Assembly (NCBI RefSeq): GCF_034718895.1
Contig: NZ_JAYERP010000001.1
Location: forward strand, 868,001-932,000
Length of the DNA stretch: 64,000 bases
Reading direction: 5' to 3'
Source: Paenibacillus phoenicis
Lineage (GTDB): Bacteria; Bacillota; Bacilli; Paenibacillales; Paenibacillaceae
Of this stretch, positions 7,058-15,179 are shown one piece after another. Each line of letters starts with the position of its first letter. Positions within the stretch are counted from its first letter, which is position 1. Under the pieces are notes generated by a model that was not told where the DNA came from, did not search any database, and was given only the letters and a program-made list of their open reading frames with translations. The translations under genes and the position numbers were made by a program.

Positions 7058-7453
7058 ATGATTCAGTGTCCTTGGTGCGGAGAACAGGTCATATTGGTTG
7101 GTGACGTCTGTCCTGAATGCAAACATGAGGTGCTGCCTGAGCATCTGGAAGGATTCCCCGGACCGGTATCGGGCGATCCTGTTGACCCTCCTCGGGTTGG
7201 GGATTACTTCGATTTGGAAGAGGTGCTGAAGCGTCGGTTCAAATGCAGCAAGTGTGGAAACCAGGAAGCTGCGGTGAAAGAAGTGGCCATGACCGGTACC
7301 GGCTTAAGTAAACTGATGGACATTCAGCATAACCATTATTTATTCGTCTCCTGCCTGAACTGCGGTCATGTGGAAATCTACGATCCGGATGTGCTTCGGG
7401 GACAGCCATCGGGTAAATTTTCGACGATATTGGACTTATTATTTGGAGGCTAA
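7058..7453 (+). CDS. Zinc-ribbon protein of unknown function
   Basis: The protein has 131 residues. The N-terminus has a rubredoxin-like knuckle pair, CPWCGE…CPECKH (residues ~4-20). A second pair, CSKCGN…CLNCGH, lies in residues ~66-108, giving two likely zinc ribbons. The C-terminus is hydrophobic (STILDLLFGG). The second half resembles small nucleic-acid-binding zinc-ribbon proteins of Firmicutes, but I cannot name a function. ATG 7058 has the SD GAGGAGG, half of it supplied by the target of the IS. An in-frame ATG inside the element (7010, with another at 7004) could give an N-terminal extension. Its original promoter was probably that of the GNAT gene at 4726. Confidence 0.75.
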   Translation: MIQCPWCGEQVILVGDVCPECKHEVLPEHLEGFPGPVSGDPVDPPRVGDYFDLEEVLKRRFKCSKCGNQEAAVKEVAMTGTGLSKLMDIQHNHYLFVSCLNCGHVEIYDPDVLRGQPSGKFSTILDLLFGG

Positions 7454-7455
7454 CG

Positions 7456-7878
7456 ATGAAACGAACGGATGTCGTATATCTGTTAATTCCCGATGAGACG
7501 AGAACCAAGGTGCTCATGGTGCAAAATGAAAATGAAGCCTGGACGCTGCCTGGAGGGGCGGTTGAGCCTGGCGAAACGCTGCAGATGGCGGCGATCCGCG
7601 AAGGGAAAGAGGAGACAGGGCTGGATGTCGAGGTGCACGGGATCGTGGCCGTCAATGAATTCGTACATATGGACAACGAGGAGCATGTCATCCTGCTGAC
7701 GTTCCGGGCGGAAATTACGGGTGGCGAGCTTGAGATCACCCGTCCGGACGAGATTTTGGACATCGCATGGGTCGACGTGGAGCGCGCGGACGAACTGATG
7801 CCATATTATCCGAAAGGGATTAGCTCCATCGTGGCAAAAGGGGTGGAAGTCACCTATTTCGATGAGGGGCGGATATGA
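7456..7878 (+). CDS. NUDIX hydrolase
   Basis: A 140-residue pyrophosphohydrolase. The Nudix box is complete: GAVEPGETLQMAAIREGKEETGL, matching Gx5Ex7REUxEExGU, with the metal-binding Glu residues at its centre. The rest is a typical single Nudix fold. The SD (TTTGGAGG) overlaps the end of the preceding gene, with only two bases between stop and start, so the pair is an operon. Substrates in this group are nucleoside diphosphate derivatives; which one is not visible. Confidence 0.9.
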   Translation: MKRTDVVYLLIPDETRTKVLMVQNENEAWTLPGGAVEPGETLQMAAIREGKEETGLDVEVHGIVAVNEFVHMDNEEHVILLTFRAEITGGELEITRPDEILDIAWVDVERADELMPYYPKGISSIVAKGVEVTYFDEGRI

Positions 7879-7881
7879 GCA

Positions 7882-7922
7882 AGGCTGCGATGGACAGACA
7901 GGATGCTGTCCTGCCGCAGCCT
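7882..7922. terminator. Hairpin between convergent genes
   Basis: AGGCTGCG pairs with CGCAGCCT, with an inner GGACAG/CTGTCC stem. It sits between convergent genes at 7878 and 7941. It has no strong T tract on either side, so termination is probable but not certain. Confidence 0.55.
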
Positions 7923-7940
7923 CGTCCCGACCGTCTCAAA

Positions 7941-9221
7941 TTAGGCATCCAGTGAAGTTGCCTTCCGCCGGCTGAAGCGCAGCTGGATCACGAGAAACAG
8001 CAGCGCAATAAGTAGCGGGTAGAGCATGGCCCAACCGGTGAACGGAAATACGACGGCTGTAGCCGCAAACGAAATCCAGCTGAGAACAACGCCGGTTCGG
8101 CTGCCTTTGAGGAGACGAATTCCCGCAGCGCAGCCGCCCATGTACGTCAGAATAAAAGTCGCGTTCGGAAACTGGATCAGCGTGCTTAGAGAGACCGTCC
8201 CGGTACCGTAAAGCAGCATGACTGCCGTAAAGCAGAACATCAGAAACAAGAGCGAACCCGTTGGCGTATGAAACCGAGGAGACAACGAGTTCCACCATTT
8301 CGGGGCGTTTCCTTCGCGGGACATCGCGTAAGCCACCCGAGCAGCGGCTCCGGTATAAGCGATGATTCCGGCCATGCAAATGAACAACCCGGTGACCCCC
8401 GCGACAATGCCGCCCCAGGAGCCCAGCGGCTGGCTGATGATCCAGACCATCGAAGACTCCGAGCCGCCTTTCAGGTAGCTTTGCGTGCCAACCGTGGCCA
8501 GCGCAGATAGAAAATATAAGATCCCTACGATAATCGCAGCGGCGGTCACTCCTTTGATCGCCGCTTTTTGCGGATCCTTAAACTCCTCGGACAAGTGCGA
8601 TACCGCCTCCCAGCCAATAAAGCACCAGAACAGCATGGAAGCCGCCTGACCCACGCTGAGCCAACCATTTGGCATAAACGGGGTGAAATGGTTGCTTTCC
8701 ATCCTTGGCAGCGCGGCTCCGAAAGCAAAGATTAATACAGCGGCGATGGCGATGACGACCGCGATCTGGATTTTGCCGGCAAGCTGCATGCCGATCCAGT
8801 TCATCAACAGGCCGGCAGCCAGCATCGCCGCAGCAACGGCCAGCTTGGCTCCTTCTCCCCAACCCAGCGCAGCGGTTAAATACCCGGCACCAGTTAATGC
8901 GGCGACCGGGGCACCAATCGGCACCGACATGAGGAAAAACCAGCCGACCAGTGTCCCCGCCTTATCTCCATAAGCCAATGTGACGAAGTGAGACACGCCC
9001 CCGGCATTTGGATATTTGGCTGACAGGAGGCCCATCGACAATGCCATCGGTAAGATTAGCAATGTCATGAATCCCCATGCGAGCAGGGAGGCCGGTCCGG
9101 CCATCTCCGCCGCCAGGCCCGGTACGATGAGCACACCAGAGCCCAGTACAGCGCCGATGTATAAAGCGATAGCCTGCGGCAGGCCAATTCCTTTTTGGAG
9201 TTTGCTGCTTGTTTGTTTCAT
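7941..9221 (-). CDS. APC-superfamily amino-acid transporter, YjeH-like
   Basis: A 426-residue membrane protein with about 12 hydrophobic segments. The N-terminal GIGLPQAIALYIGAVLGSGVLIVPG is the APC substrate-binding helix 1 with its broken GSG motif. It is close to the YjeH group, which exports methionine and branched-chain amino acids, rather than to permeases with larger loops. The C-terminal tail is basic. It is divergent from a LysR regulator gene 116 bp away, a typical arrangement for an exporter induced by its substrate. Export as opposed to uptake is inferred from this similarity and context. Confidence 0.82.
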   Translation of the reverse strand: MKQTSSKLQKGIGLPQAIALYIGAVLGSGVLIVPGLAAEMAGPASLLAWGFMTLLILPMALSMGLLSAKYPNAGGVSHFVTLAYGDKAGTLVGWFFLMSVPIGAPVAALTGAGYLTAALGWGEGAKLAVAAAMLAAGLLMNWIGMQLAGKIQIAVVIAIAAVLIFAFGAALPRMESNHFTPFMPNGWLSVGQAASMLFWCFIGWEAVSHLSEEFKDPQKAAIKGVTAAAIIVGILYFLSALATVGTQSYLKGGSESSMVWIISQPLGSWGGIVAGVTGLFICMAGIIAYTGAAARVAYAMSREGNAPKWWNSLSPRFHTPTGSLLFLMFCFTAVMLLYGTGTVSLSTLIQFPNATFILTYMGGCAAGIRLLKGSRTGVVLSWISFAATAVVFPFTGWAMLYPLLIALLFLVIQLRFSRRKATSLDA

Positions 9222-9337
9222 GAAGCGATTCCTGCTTTCGTTGTGTTTTTTTCTAGCGTATCAGATAATAGATCAATAGAAAAAACAGAATTATCGAATT
9301 TAATCCATTCGAATTTCCGATGGGAGAGGATGAACGT

Positions 9338-10246
9338 ATGGAATCGCGTCATTTGTTTACATTTTTGGTGGTGGTTGAGGCCGGCAGCTTTACCCGGGCT
9401 GCCCAGCAGCTGGATTATGCGCAGTCCAGTGTGACGGCGCAGATTCAGGCTTTGGAGGCAGAAATCGGCTTGCCGTTGTTCGATCGAATCGGCAGAAAAA
9501 TCGTCTTGACTGATGCGGGCCGGCGGCTGCTTCCTTACGCGCAGGAGATCGCCAAAATCCACGAAATGGCCAAAAATGCGCTGCACCCCGCGGCCGAAAT
9601 GGCAGGATCTCTTAAAATCGGCGCACCGGAATCCCTGGCCGCGTTCCGATTGCCGGAGGTGATTCGTCATTACCGGCAACGTTACCCCCTGGTGCAGATC
9701 GTGCTTAAGCCCGGTCAATGCTGGGAATTAAGGGATTTGGTGCGTTCGGGGGAACTGGACGTGGCCTTCCTGCTGCAACCGGAGGTGGAAGATCGGGATT
9801 TGCAGATCGAAACGCTGGTTCATGAACCGATGGCGTTGGTAGCTCCGGCCGACCATCCGTTAAGCCATGAAGCAGAGGTTGTGCCGGATCAACTGAAGGA
9901 TCAGACGATCCTGCACACCGAAAGCGGCTGCTCTTATCGAACTTTATTTGAGCGTTACTTGAACAGCCATGGTGTTTTTCCCGACCCGAATTTGGAGTTC
10001 TGGAGCATCGAAGCGATCAAACAGTGCGTGATGTCCGGGCTGGGAGTCTCCTTCTTACCGCTGGTCACCGTGCGCAGTGAGCTTGCGGAAGGCAAGCTGG
10101 TGAAGCTGAATTGGAATGACGAATCGCAGCGGGTGGCGACGCAGTTGGCATTACACCGGAAGAAGTGGCGATCCCCTGCGTTGGAGCAATTCGTCTTGAT
10201 GATTCGGGAACAAGCGGAGCGATGGCGGGAAGAAGCCGCTTTGTAG
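9338..10246 (+). CDS. LysR family transcriptional regulator
   Basis: The protein has 302 residues. The winged helix-turn-helix lies in residues ~1-60 (FVVVEAGSFTRAAQQLDYAQSSVTAQIQALEAEIGLPLFDR-like pattern). A periplasmic-binding-protein-like effector domain spans residues ~90-295. I chose ATG 9338 because GGGAGAGGA precedes it; an upstream in-frame ATG at 9320 lies within that SD. It sits between the divergent YjeH-like gene and a downstream APC permease. It probably controls one or both in response to an amino acid; the effector is unknown. The intergenic region 9222-9337 is AT-rich and would hold its operator. Confidence 0.88.
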   Translation: MESRHLFTFLVVVEAGSFTRAAQQLDYAQSSVTAQIQALEAEIGLPLFDRIGRKIVLTDAGRRLLPYAQEIAKIHEMAKNALHPAAEMAGSLKIGAPESLAAFRLPEVIRHYRQRYPLVQIVLKPGQCWELRDLVRSGELDVAFLLQPEVEDRDLQIETLVHEPMALVAPADHPLSHEAEVVPDQLKDQTILHTESGCSYRTLFERYLNSHGVFPDPNLEFWSIEAIKQCVMSGLGVSFLPLVTVRSELAEGKLVKLNWNDESQRVATQLALHRKKWRSPALEQFVLMIREQAERWREEAAL

Positions 10247-10333
10247 TCCTGACATAAGGTTATACAACATAATTTCGTTAATTTTCGCCAATACTCCCTA
10301 TAGTTTACTAAGAGCTTGAGGGAGGCTTGGCTT

Positions 10334-11806
10334 ATGGGCAATGGCAAGGCTGGCGAAAAAGGAATCTCGACGTTTCACTTAACGATGCTGGGGCTGGGGA
10401 CGATTGTCGGAGGTTCGTTTTTTCTCGGTTCCAGCGTGGCGATTAAAGCAGCGGGTCCCAGCATTTTGATATCGTTTATTCTGGGCGGATTGCTGGTATA
10501 CATCATTCTCTATGCCCTCTCGGAAATGACGGCGGCTGACCCGGTGCCGGGCTCGTTCCGGACGTATGCGGAGCGGAGCTTTGGCCGTGGGATTGGCTTT
10601 ATTACCGGTTGGGTATATTGGGTGGGCTTGATTCTGGCGATGTCCAGTGAATCGATCGCGGCGTCCACCTTTCTCAGGGAATGGTTTCCGAACTTTCCGG
10701 AGGTCGCGATGGGCATGCTCATCATCGTGGGGATCACGCTGCTTAATTTGCTTGGGGCCGATTATCTGAGCAAGCTTGAGAGCGGTCTGGCGGCGGTGAA
10801 GCTGCTGGCCATCGTCGGGTTCATCGTCATTGGCCTGGCCTTGATTGCGGGCTGGATTCCGGGGACTCCGGCCGCTGGGTTAGGCGAGCTGCGAAGCGAA
10901 GCGTGGTTTCCCGGCGGGATTGCAGGGATTGCAGGCAGTATGCTTATCGTGATGTTCAGCTATTCGGGATTTGAGGTGATCGGCTTAGCCGCTTCCGAGG
11001 TGGAGAACCCGAAAAAGACGATTCCCCGGGCGATTAATATGACCCTGATCAGTTTGCTCGCCCTCTATATCGCCGCGATCGCCGTGATTCTGATGTTGTA
11101 TCCGACACAGGGAATGGTTGCGGACCAAAGCCCGTTAGTTTTAGCCTTAACCCGCTGGGGAATGGGATGGGCCGGGACACTGATTAATATCGTGATGATT
11201 ACGGCGATTCTGTCCACCATGCTGGCTTCGACGTTTGGGCTTGCCCGGATGCTGCGTTCGCTGGCCGCGGAAGGCCACGCCCCCGCATGGCTTAAAGACC
11301 GACATGATATCCCGTACAAGGGCATCCTGTTCTCGGGAGCCGCCATGCTGCTCGGCTTGGCGATGGGGTACCTGCTGCCTCAGCAGGTGTACCTCTTTCT
11401 AGTCAGCTGCGGCGGATTTTCGCTGTTGTTCTCCTACTTTATCATTTTGGCCTCCCACTATCGCTGGCGGCGTGTAACGCCTTGCTCTCCGGAAGCTGCA
11501 TGTCAGCTTCCGGGTTTCCCGTATACGTCCTGGGTTGGTCTTATCGGCATGGTCGCTATCATTGTGAGCATGCCCTTTATTTCCGGACAAGGAACTGGTT
11601 TGGTGGTTGGATTAGGATTAACTGCGCTGCTCGCCGGGATATACTGGGTGAAAGAGAGACGGAATCGAGTACCGGCTGCGTCCGGTCAACGCCCGATTCC
11701 TGCGCCGCTGATGGAAGCGGCCGAGGAGATCACCGGTAATCGCGATGTTCGGGAGATGGCGGATGAAGCATCGGACTCGACGACCGTGACGAAAAAGAAA
11801 AATTAA
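10334..11806 (+). CDS. APC-superfamily amino-acid permease
   Basis: A 490-residue permease with ~12 membrane segments. The first reads HLTMLGLGTIVGGSFFLGSSVAI, the unwound helix 1 of APC transporters, and ESIAASTFLREWFPNFP follows helix 3. Helix 6 includes SYSGFEVIGLAASEVENPKKTIPRAI, the diagnostic amino-acid permease stretch. The C-terminal ~45 residues are polar and charged. I start at ATG 10334 (SD GAGGGAGG) rather than at TTG 10316. It resembles the YbgF/AnsP/proline-type uptake permeases; the exact substrate is unclear. A terminator follows. Confidence 0.87.
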   Translation: MGNGKAGEKGISTFHLTMLGLGTIVGGSFFLGSSVAIKAAGPSILISFILGGLLVYIILYALSEMTAADPVPGSFRTYAERSFGRGIGFITGWVYWVGLILAMSSESIAASTFLREWFPNFPEVAMGMLIIVGITLLNLLGADYLSKLESGLAAVKLLAIVGFIVIGLALIAGWIPGTPAAGLGELRSEAWFPGGIAGIAGSMLIVMFSYSGFEVIGLAASEVENPKKTIPRAINMTLISLLALYIAAIAVILMLYPTQGMVADQSPLVLALTRWGMGWAGTLINIVMITAILSTMLASTFGLARMLRSLAAEGHAPAWLKDRHDIPYKGILFSGAAMLLGLAMGYLLPQQVYLFLVSCGGFSLLFSYFIILASHYRWRRVTPCSPEAACQLPGFPYTSWVGLIGMVAIIVSMPFISGQGTGLVVGLGLTALLAGIYWVKERRNRVPAASGQRPIPAPLMEAAEEITGNRDVREMADEASDSTTVTKKKN

Positions 11807-11830
11807 CAGCATAGGCCGCTTATGATCCAA

Positions 11831-11867
11831 GACCTGCTCCGATTCTTTTCGGGGGAGGTCTTTTTTT
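11831..11867 (+). terminator. Intrinsic terminator
   Basis: GACCTGCTCC pairs with GGGGGAGGTC, followed by seven T. It ends the permease transcript. Confidence 0.8.
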
Positions 11868-11981
11868 GGGGAGTGATTCGACCGAATCCAGAGATGGAGC
11901 ATAGAAAGAAATGGTCGATGGTGGTAAAGTAGACGAAGCATAACTAGTGAAAGTTTTTTACCCCAAAAGGAGCCTGTGATC

Positions 11982-12719
11982 ATGGAGTTGTCCGTTCTTA
12001 TCTTGCTTGGAGTCATCGTTATCTTTGTTGCTGGATTTACCCAAGGGCTGACGAGCTTTGGATTTGCGCTGATTGCGACGCCGATTCTGGGTCAGATCAT
12101 CCCGCTGCAGCAAACCGTACCCATCATCGTGATATTGAGTCTTTGCACCAATGGGATCGTATTTGCCGGTTGCTACAAACACGCTGATATTCGCAAGATA
12201 TGGCTCCTGATCCTCTCCAGTCTGCTGGCGGCTCCGCTGGGGACGTATCTCTTGCTGTTTCTGAGTGCGGACATCTTAAAGCTGGCAACGGGTGTAGTCA
12301 TCGTCCTTGTAGCTGCACTGCAGCTGGCAGGCAAGACGTTTCCGATCAAGCGGGACCGATTGGCCTACCTGCCCGTCGGTGCAGCGAGCGGGCTGCTGAA
12401 CGGCAGCATCTCGATGAGCGGCCCGCCGGTTGCTTTGTTTTTATCCAATCAGGGCGTAGGCAAGGAGACGTTTCGGGCCAATATTTCGGTGTACGGCATT
12501 TTCCTGAACATTATGACGATCTTAACCTATCTGTATGGGGGATTGCTGACCCCGGAGACGCTTCATTATACGGCGTGGTTCGTGCCCAGTATGCTGGTTG
12601 GCGTATTCGTTGGCATACGTGCGCTGAAGAAGCTCAACGAGCAGCGGTTTAAGCGCATCGCCCTGTGGCTGATCGCCGCTTCCGGCGTCTGGACGATCAT
12701 CGGTGTTTTGATGGGGTGA
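11982..12719 (+). CDS. TauE/SafE family sulfite or anion exporter
   Basis: A 245-residue protein with about seven to eight hydrophobic helices. The two TauE/SafE repeats are recognisable: FTQGLTSFGFALIATPIL near the N-terminus and GLLNGSISMSGPPVALFL in the middle. The start is ATG 11982, nine bases after AAGGAG; the in-frame GTG at 11976 is too close to that SD. The family exports sulfite, sulfoacetate or related small organic anions. There are no sulfur genes nearby, so the substrate stays open. Confidence 0.87.
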   Translation: MELSVLILLGVIVIFVAGFTQGLTSFGFALIATPILGQIIPLQQTVPIIVILSLCTNGIVFAGCYKHADIRKIWLLILSSLLAAPLGTYLLLFLSADILKLATGVVIVLVAALQLAGKTFPIKRDRLAYLPVGAASGLLNGSISMSGPPVALFLSNQGVGKETFRANISVYGIFLNIMTILTYLYGGLLTPETLHYTAWFVPSMLVGVFVGIRALKKLNEQRFKRIALWLIAASGVWTIIGVLMG

Positions 12720-12758
12720 GTTAGTTGGATTATGGTTTATGAAAAGGGGGGATAGACC

Positions 12759-13268
12759 GTGATTAGGCTGGAGCAGGCGGTAGAGCGGGACATCGAAGGT
12801 ATTGCACACGTTCATATTGAAAGCTGGAAAACCACATACCGAGGGTTAATTGCTGATGAATTTCTCGACCCAATCACCCAAGAACGTCGAGTCAAGCTAT
12901 GGTTAGACATCTTCGCCTCACTTCAGGATGACGATAGAATCGTAGTAGGCAAAGATGGAGATTGCGTTGTTGCCTTTGCCCACGGTGGGAAATGTCGGGA
13001 AGCTGAATTAGGTTATGAAGGGGAACTTTACTCCATCTATATTCTCAAAGAATACCAAGGAATGGGTCTAGGACAGCAACTGCTGAACCATATCATCAAT
13101 CACCTGCGCAGCAAAGGTAATACATCGATGATGGCTTGGGTTTTGGAGGGTAACCCATCAATTGACTTTTACCTTCGCATGGGGGGCAAACCCTTTAGCA
13201 GCAAAGAGATCCAGATCGGCAACGAGGTGAAACGCGAAATTGCAATCGGTTGGAGTCTTGTTGAATAG
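12759..13268 (+). CDS. GNAT N-acetyltransferase
   Basis: The protein has 169 residues. The N-terminus VERDIEGIAHVHIESWKTTYRGLIADEFLD is typical of the GNAT subgroup that includes YkwB-like and phosphinothricin-type enzymes. The acetyl-CoA loop KEYQGMGLGQQLLNHII is intact, followed by WVLEGNPSIDFYLRMGG as motif B. The start is GTG 12759 with the SD GGGGGGA. It is slightly more AT-rich than its neighbours. The next gene begins after a 12-bp gap, so the two are probably co-transcribed. Confidence 0.85.
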   Translation: MIRLEQAVERDIEGIAHVHIESWKTTYRGLIADEFLDPITQERRVKLWLDIFASLQDDDRIVVGKDGDCVVAFAHGGKCREAELGYEGELYSIYILKEYQGMGLGQQLLNHIINHLRSKGNTSMMAWVLEGNPSIDFYLRMGGKPFSSKEIQIGNEVKREIAIGWSLVE

Positions 13269-13280
13269 GAGGTGCCACAA

Positions 13281-13802
13281 ATGAGCCATATCAGCCTTTC
13301 GTCTCTGGTTTGGCTGTTTCTCGTGGTGTTTGTGATTCACGACATGGAGGAGATTATCTGGGTAGGACCTTGGGCGAAGCGGAATCGCCAGAAGGTGGTG
13401 GCCGCCGTCCCGGCGAGCCTGAAGCGCTCGTTAACCCAGATGCTGGACATCACTAGCAGTCAATTCGCCGTAGCCGTGCTCCTGGAATTTATCGTTTTTG
13501 TTCCGTTTACGCTGATAGCGGCGGAGCAGGGGAGGTACTTTATTTTTCTGGCGTTTAATACGTTATTCTTCTTGCATGTGTTTACCCATGTCGCCCAATC
13601 GTTGTATCTGAAAATGTACACCCCGGGCGTCGTCACTGCTGTCCTTATTGTGCTGCCTTATTCGTTACTGCTGTTTAACCGCTTACTTTCGGAAAAAGTA
13701 GTGACTTGTGGAGAAATCCTGCTCAGCCTCCCGGTAGGCCTGCTGGTTGTGCCCATGGTGCTGGCCGGGCATGAGTTGGGGAAGCGCTGGGTAAAATCCT
13801 AG
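13281..13802 (+). CDS. HXXEE domain membrane protein
   Basis: The protein has 173 residues and four to five hydrophobic helices. The family signature HDMEE (His20, Glu23, Glu24) lies in the first helix, with a second conserved His in the LHVFTHVAQS segment and another in GHELGKRW near the end. The start at ATG 13281 has AGGAGGTG upstream; the apparent upstream start at 13272 lies inside that SD. The HXXEE family is a putative membrane metalloenzyme group of unknown reaction. Confidence 0.83.
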   Translation: MSHISLSSLVWLFLVVFVIHDMEEIIWVGPWAKRNRQKVVAAVPASLKRSLTQMLDITSSQFAVAVLLEFIVFVPFTLIAAEQGRYFIFLAFNTLFFLHVFTHVAQSLYLKMYTPGVVTAVLIVLPYSLLLFNRLLSEKVVTCGEILLSLPVGLLVVPMVLAGHELGKRWVKS

Positions 13803-13810
13803 ACTCTCTC

Positions 13811-14007
13811 TCACCAAGAAGGGCCACCCCCCCTTCCCGACACGCTCCCCGTCCACCATCAACATTCGCTTGAACGAAGGAGACGGCCCGCTTTCCGTCA
13901 GCACCGTAACACCAACCCGAATGGGACGGAACGGCTCATGTTCATCATGAGCATACGCGGGATACGATGAAAGGCTATTCCCGCCAATTCACGCTGTTCA
14001 CCAGCAA
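13811..14007 (-). pseudogene. Small gene broken by two frameshifts
   Basis: On the minus strand a TTG start at 14007 has GGAGG eight bases upstream and reads LVNSVNWRE before a TAG stop. The next frame continues sensibly (SLSSYPAYAHDEHEPFRP… then VLTESGPSPSFKRMLMVDGERVGKG) down to a run of seven G. Adding one base near 13980 and removing one in the G run (13827-13833) gives a single ~65-residue protein that stops at 13811, nine bases from the convergent HXXEE gene. So either the gene is decayed or the assembly has indels. I do not recognise the family. Confidence 0.5.
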
Positions 14008-14017
14008 GTTGATCGCC

Positions 14018-14325
14018 TCCTATTTTTGTTCATGGGAATCATCACTTAAGCGTAGTACGTGTTCTTCATACCTGTGTTAAGTCTAGAAACCAGCTTTTCT
14101 TCAAGTTCAGTCCTTTGTTCTTATATATATGGTTTGTGAAACTGACAACATTCGTCTATTCCTTGGCGATGAAATTTAGCTTGGAAACGCATCAGACAAG
14201 GCTTTGCCGATTACATTGGTAATAAAGAAAGCGATTTCATGAATAGGGGTAGCTTTCTCGGTTGAGGTCAGTGTATCATAGTTTTTGTAAGAAGTAATTT
14301 TTATAGTGAAGCGTTTTTGATATAC
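14018..14325. other. Non-coding stretch
   Basis: About 300 bases with no convincing ORF on either strand. It is AT-richer than its surroundings and contains the likely promoter of the broken minus-strand gene and of the GNAT gene at 14397. I see no repeat or known RNA motif. Confidence 0.5.
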
Positions 14326-14363
14326 GACCCGGCTGGAGATAGGTCCATATCCGAAGCTGGGTC
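14326..14363 (+). promoter_or_regulatory. Leader hairpin upstream of a GNAT gene
   Basis: GACCCGGCT pairs with AGCTGGGTC, with a second stem GATA/TATC around GGTCCA. It ends 33 bases before the next start codon. A CCGTTATTT tail follows instead of a clean T tract, so it could be a terminator for upstream transcription or a leader regulatory element. It matches no riboswitch I know. Confidence 0.45.
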
Positions 14364-14396
14364 CCGTTATTTACGAAACAGAAAGGATTGAAGCTG

Positions 14397-14903
14397 ATGG
14401 ATTCACTGCTGATCCGTCCGGCAACACTGAACGACATCGACGGCATTCGCGAGGTAGCTGTGGAAACCTGGAACAGTACCTATGAAACGATTTATCCGGA
14501 GCATTTTATCGCCACGTATTTAACCCACGCCTATGCGAAAAGCAGCTTGGAGCAAAGCATTACGCTGGACGAAGCGCAAGCCGCGCGGAAGTTTCTGGTC
14601 GCGGAATGGGAAGGGGAGATCGTCGGGTTCGGCCAACTAACGGAAGCGGATGATGAAGGGGTTAGTGAACTGACTCGACTTTATATCTTAAAAGAGCATC
14701 AGCGCAAGGGCATCGGCAAGAAATTGCTTAATGAGTTGATTCGTCTGAACCCGTTAATTAAAGAAATTTACGCCTGGTGTGAACGTGAGAACGACATCGG
14801 CACGCTCTTTTATAAATCCAATGGATTTGTATATACCGAAGAAAAAGAAGAAGTTCTGTTCGATTATCGTACGTTGATGGCCAAGTATGTGAAAAAAATT
14901 TAA
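14397..14903 (+). CDS. GNAT N-acetyltransferase
   Basis: A 168-residue enzyme beginning LLIRPATLNDIDGIREVAVETWNSTYETIYPEHFI, followed by a core strand VAEWEGEIVGFGQL, the acetyl-CoA loop KEHQRKGIGKKLL, and WCERENDIGTLFYKSNGF as motif B. I start at ATG 14397 with AAAGGA nine bases upstream; TTG 14388 has no SD. It leads a compact run with the next two genes (22 and 27-bp gaps). The substrate is unknown. Confidence 0.86.
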   Translation: MDSLLIRPATLNDIDGIREVAVETWNSTYETIYPEHFIATYLTHAYAKSSLEQSITLDEAQAARKFLVAEWEGEIVGFGQLTEADDEGVSELTRLYILKEHQRKGIGKKLLNELIRLNPLIKEIYAWCERENDIGTLFYKSNGFVYTEEKEEVLFDYRTLMAKYVKKI

Positions 14904-14924
14904 CTTTAATTTGGAGGCCCTGGT

Positions 14925-15152
14925 TTGGGAAACGTAGATAAACGCAATCGTTTGGATGAAGAGACTTTTTCTTATGAGATGACGAAAAACCGAAAAGTGT
15001 TCATTTCTTGGAATGGGTGCAGGGTCACCACACTCTCGGGGAAAGAAGCGGAGAAGTTTATCACGCGTATCCAGAGCGCGGCGACTCCTAAAGAAGTCCA
15101 ACTGATCATGGCGAAAGCCACGGGGCATTTTAAACACGGCAACGAAAAATAG
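14925..15152 (+). CDS. Conserved small protein, 75 aa
   Basis: Starts at TTG 14925 with TTGGAGG upstream. The protein is soluble, charged at both ends (MGNVDKRNRLDEE… and …FKHGNEK), with a beta-rich centre (KVFISWNGCRVTTLSG) followed by two likely helices. I know no function for it. It lies between a GNAT gene and the Amj flippase gene in a tight operon, so a link to either is possible. Confidence that it is coding is good because of the SD, spacing and codon use. Confidence 0.72.
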   Translation: MGNVDKRNRLDEETFSYEMTKNRKVFISWNGCRVTTLSGKEAEKFITRIQSAATPKEVQLIMAKATGHFKHGNEK

Positions 15153-15179
15153 TGGAAGTTAGTTGGAGAGGGAAGTAAA

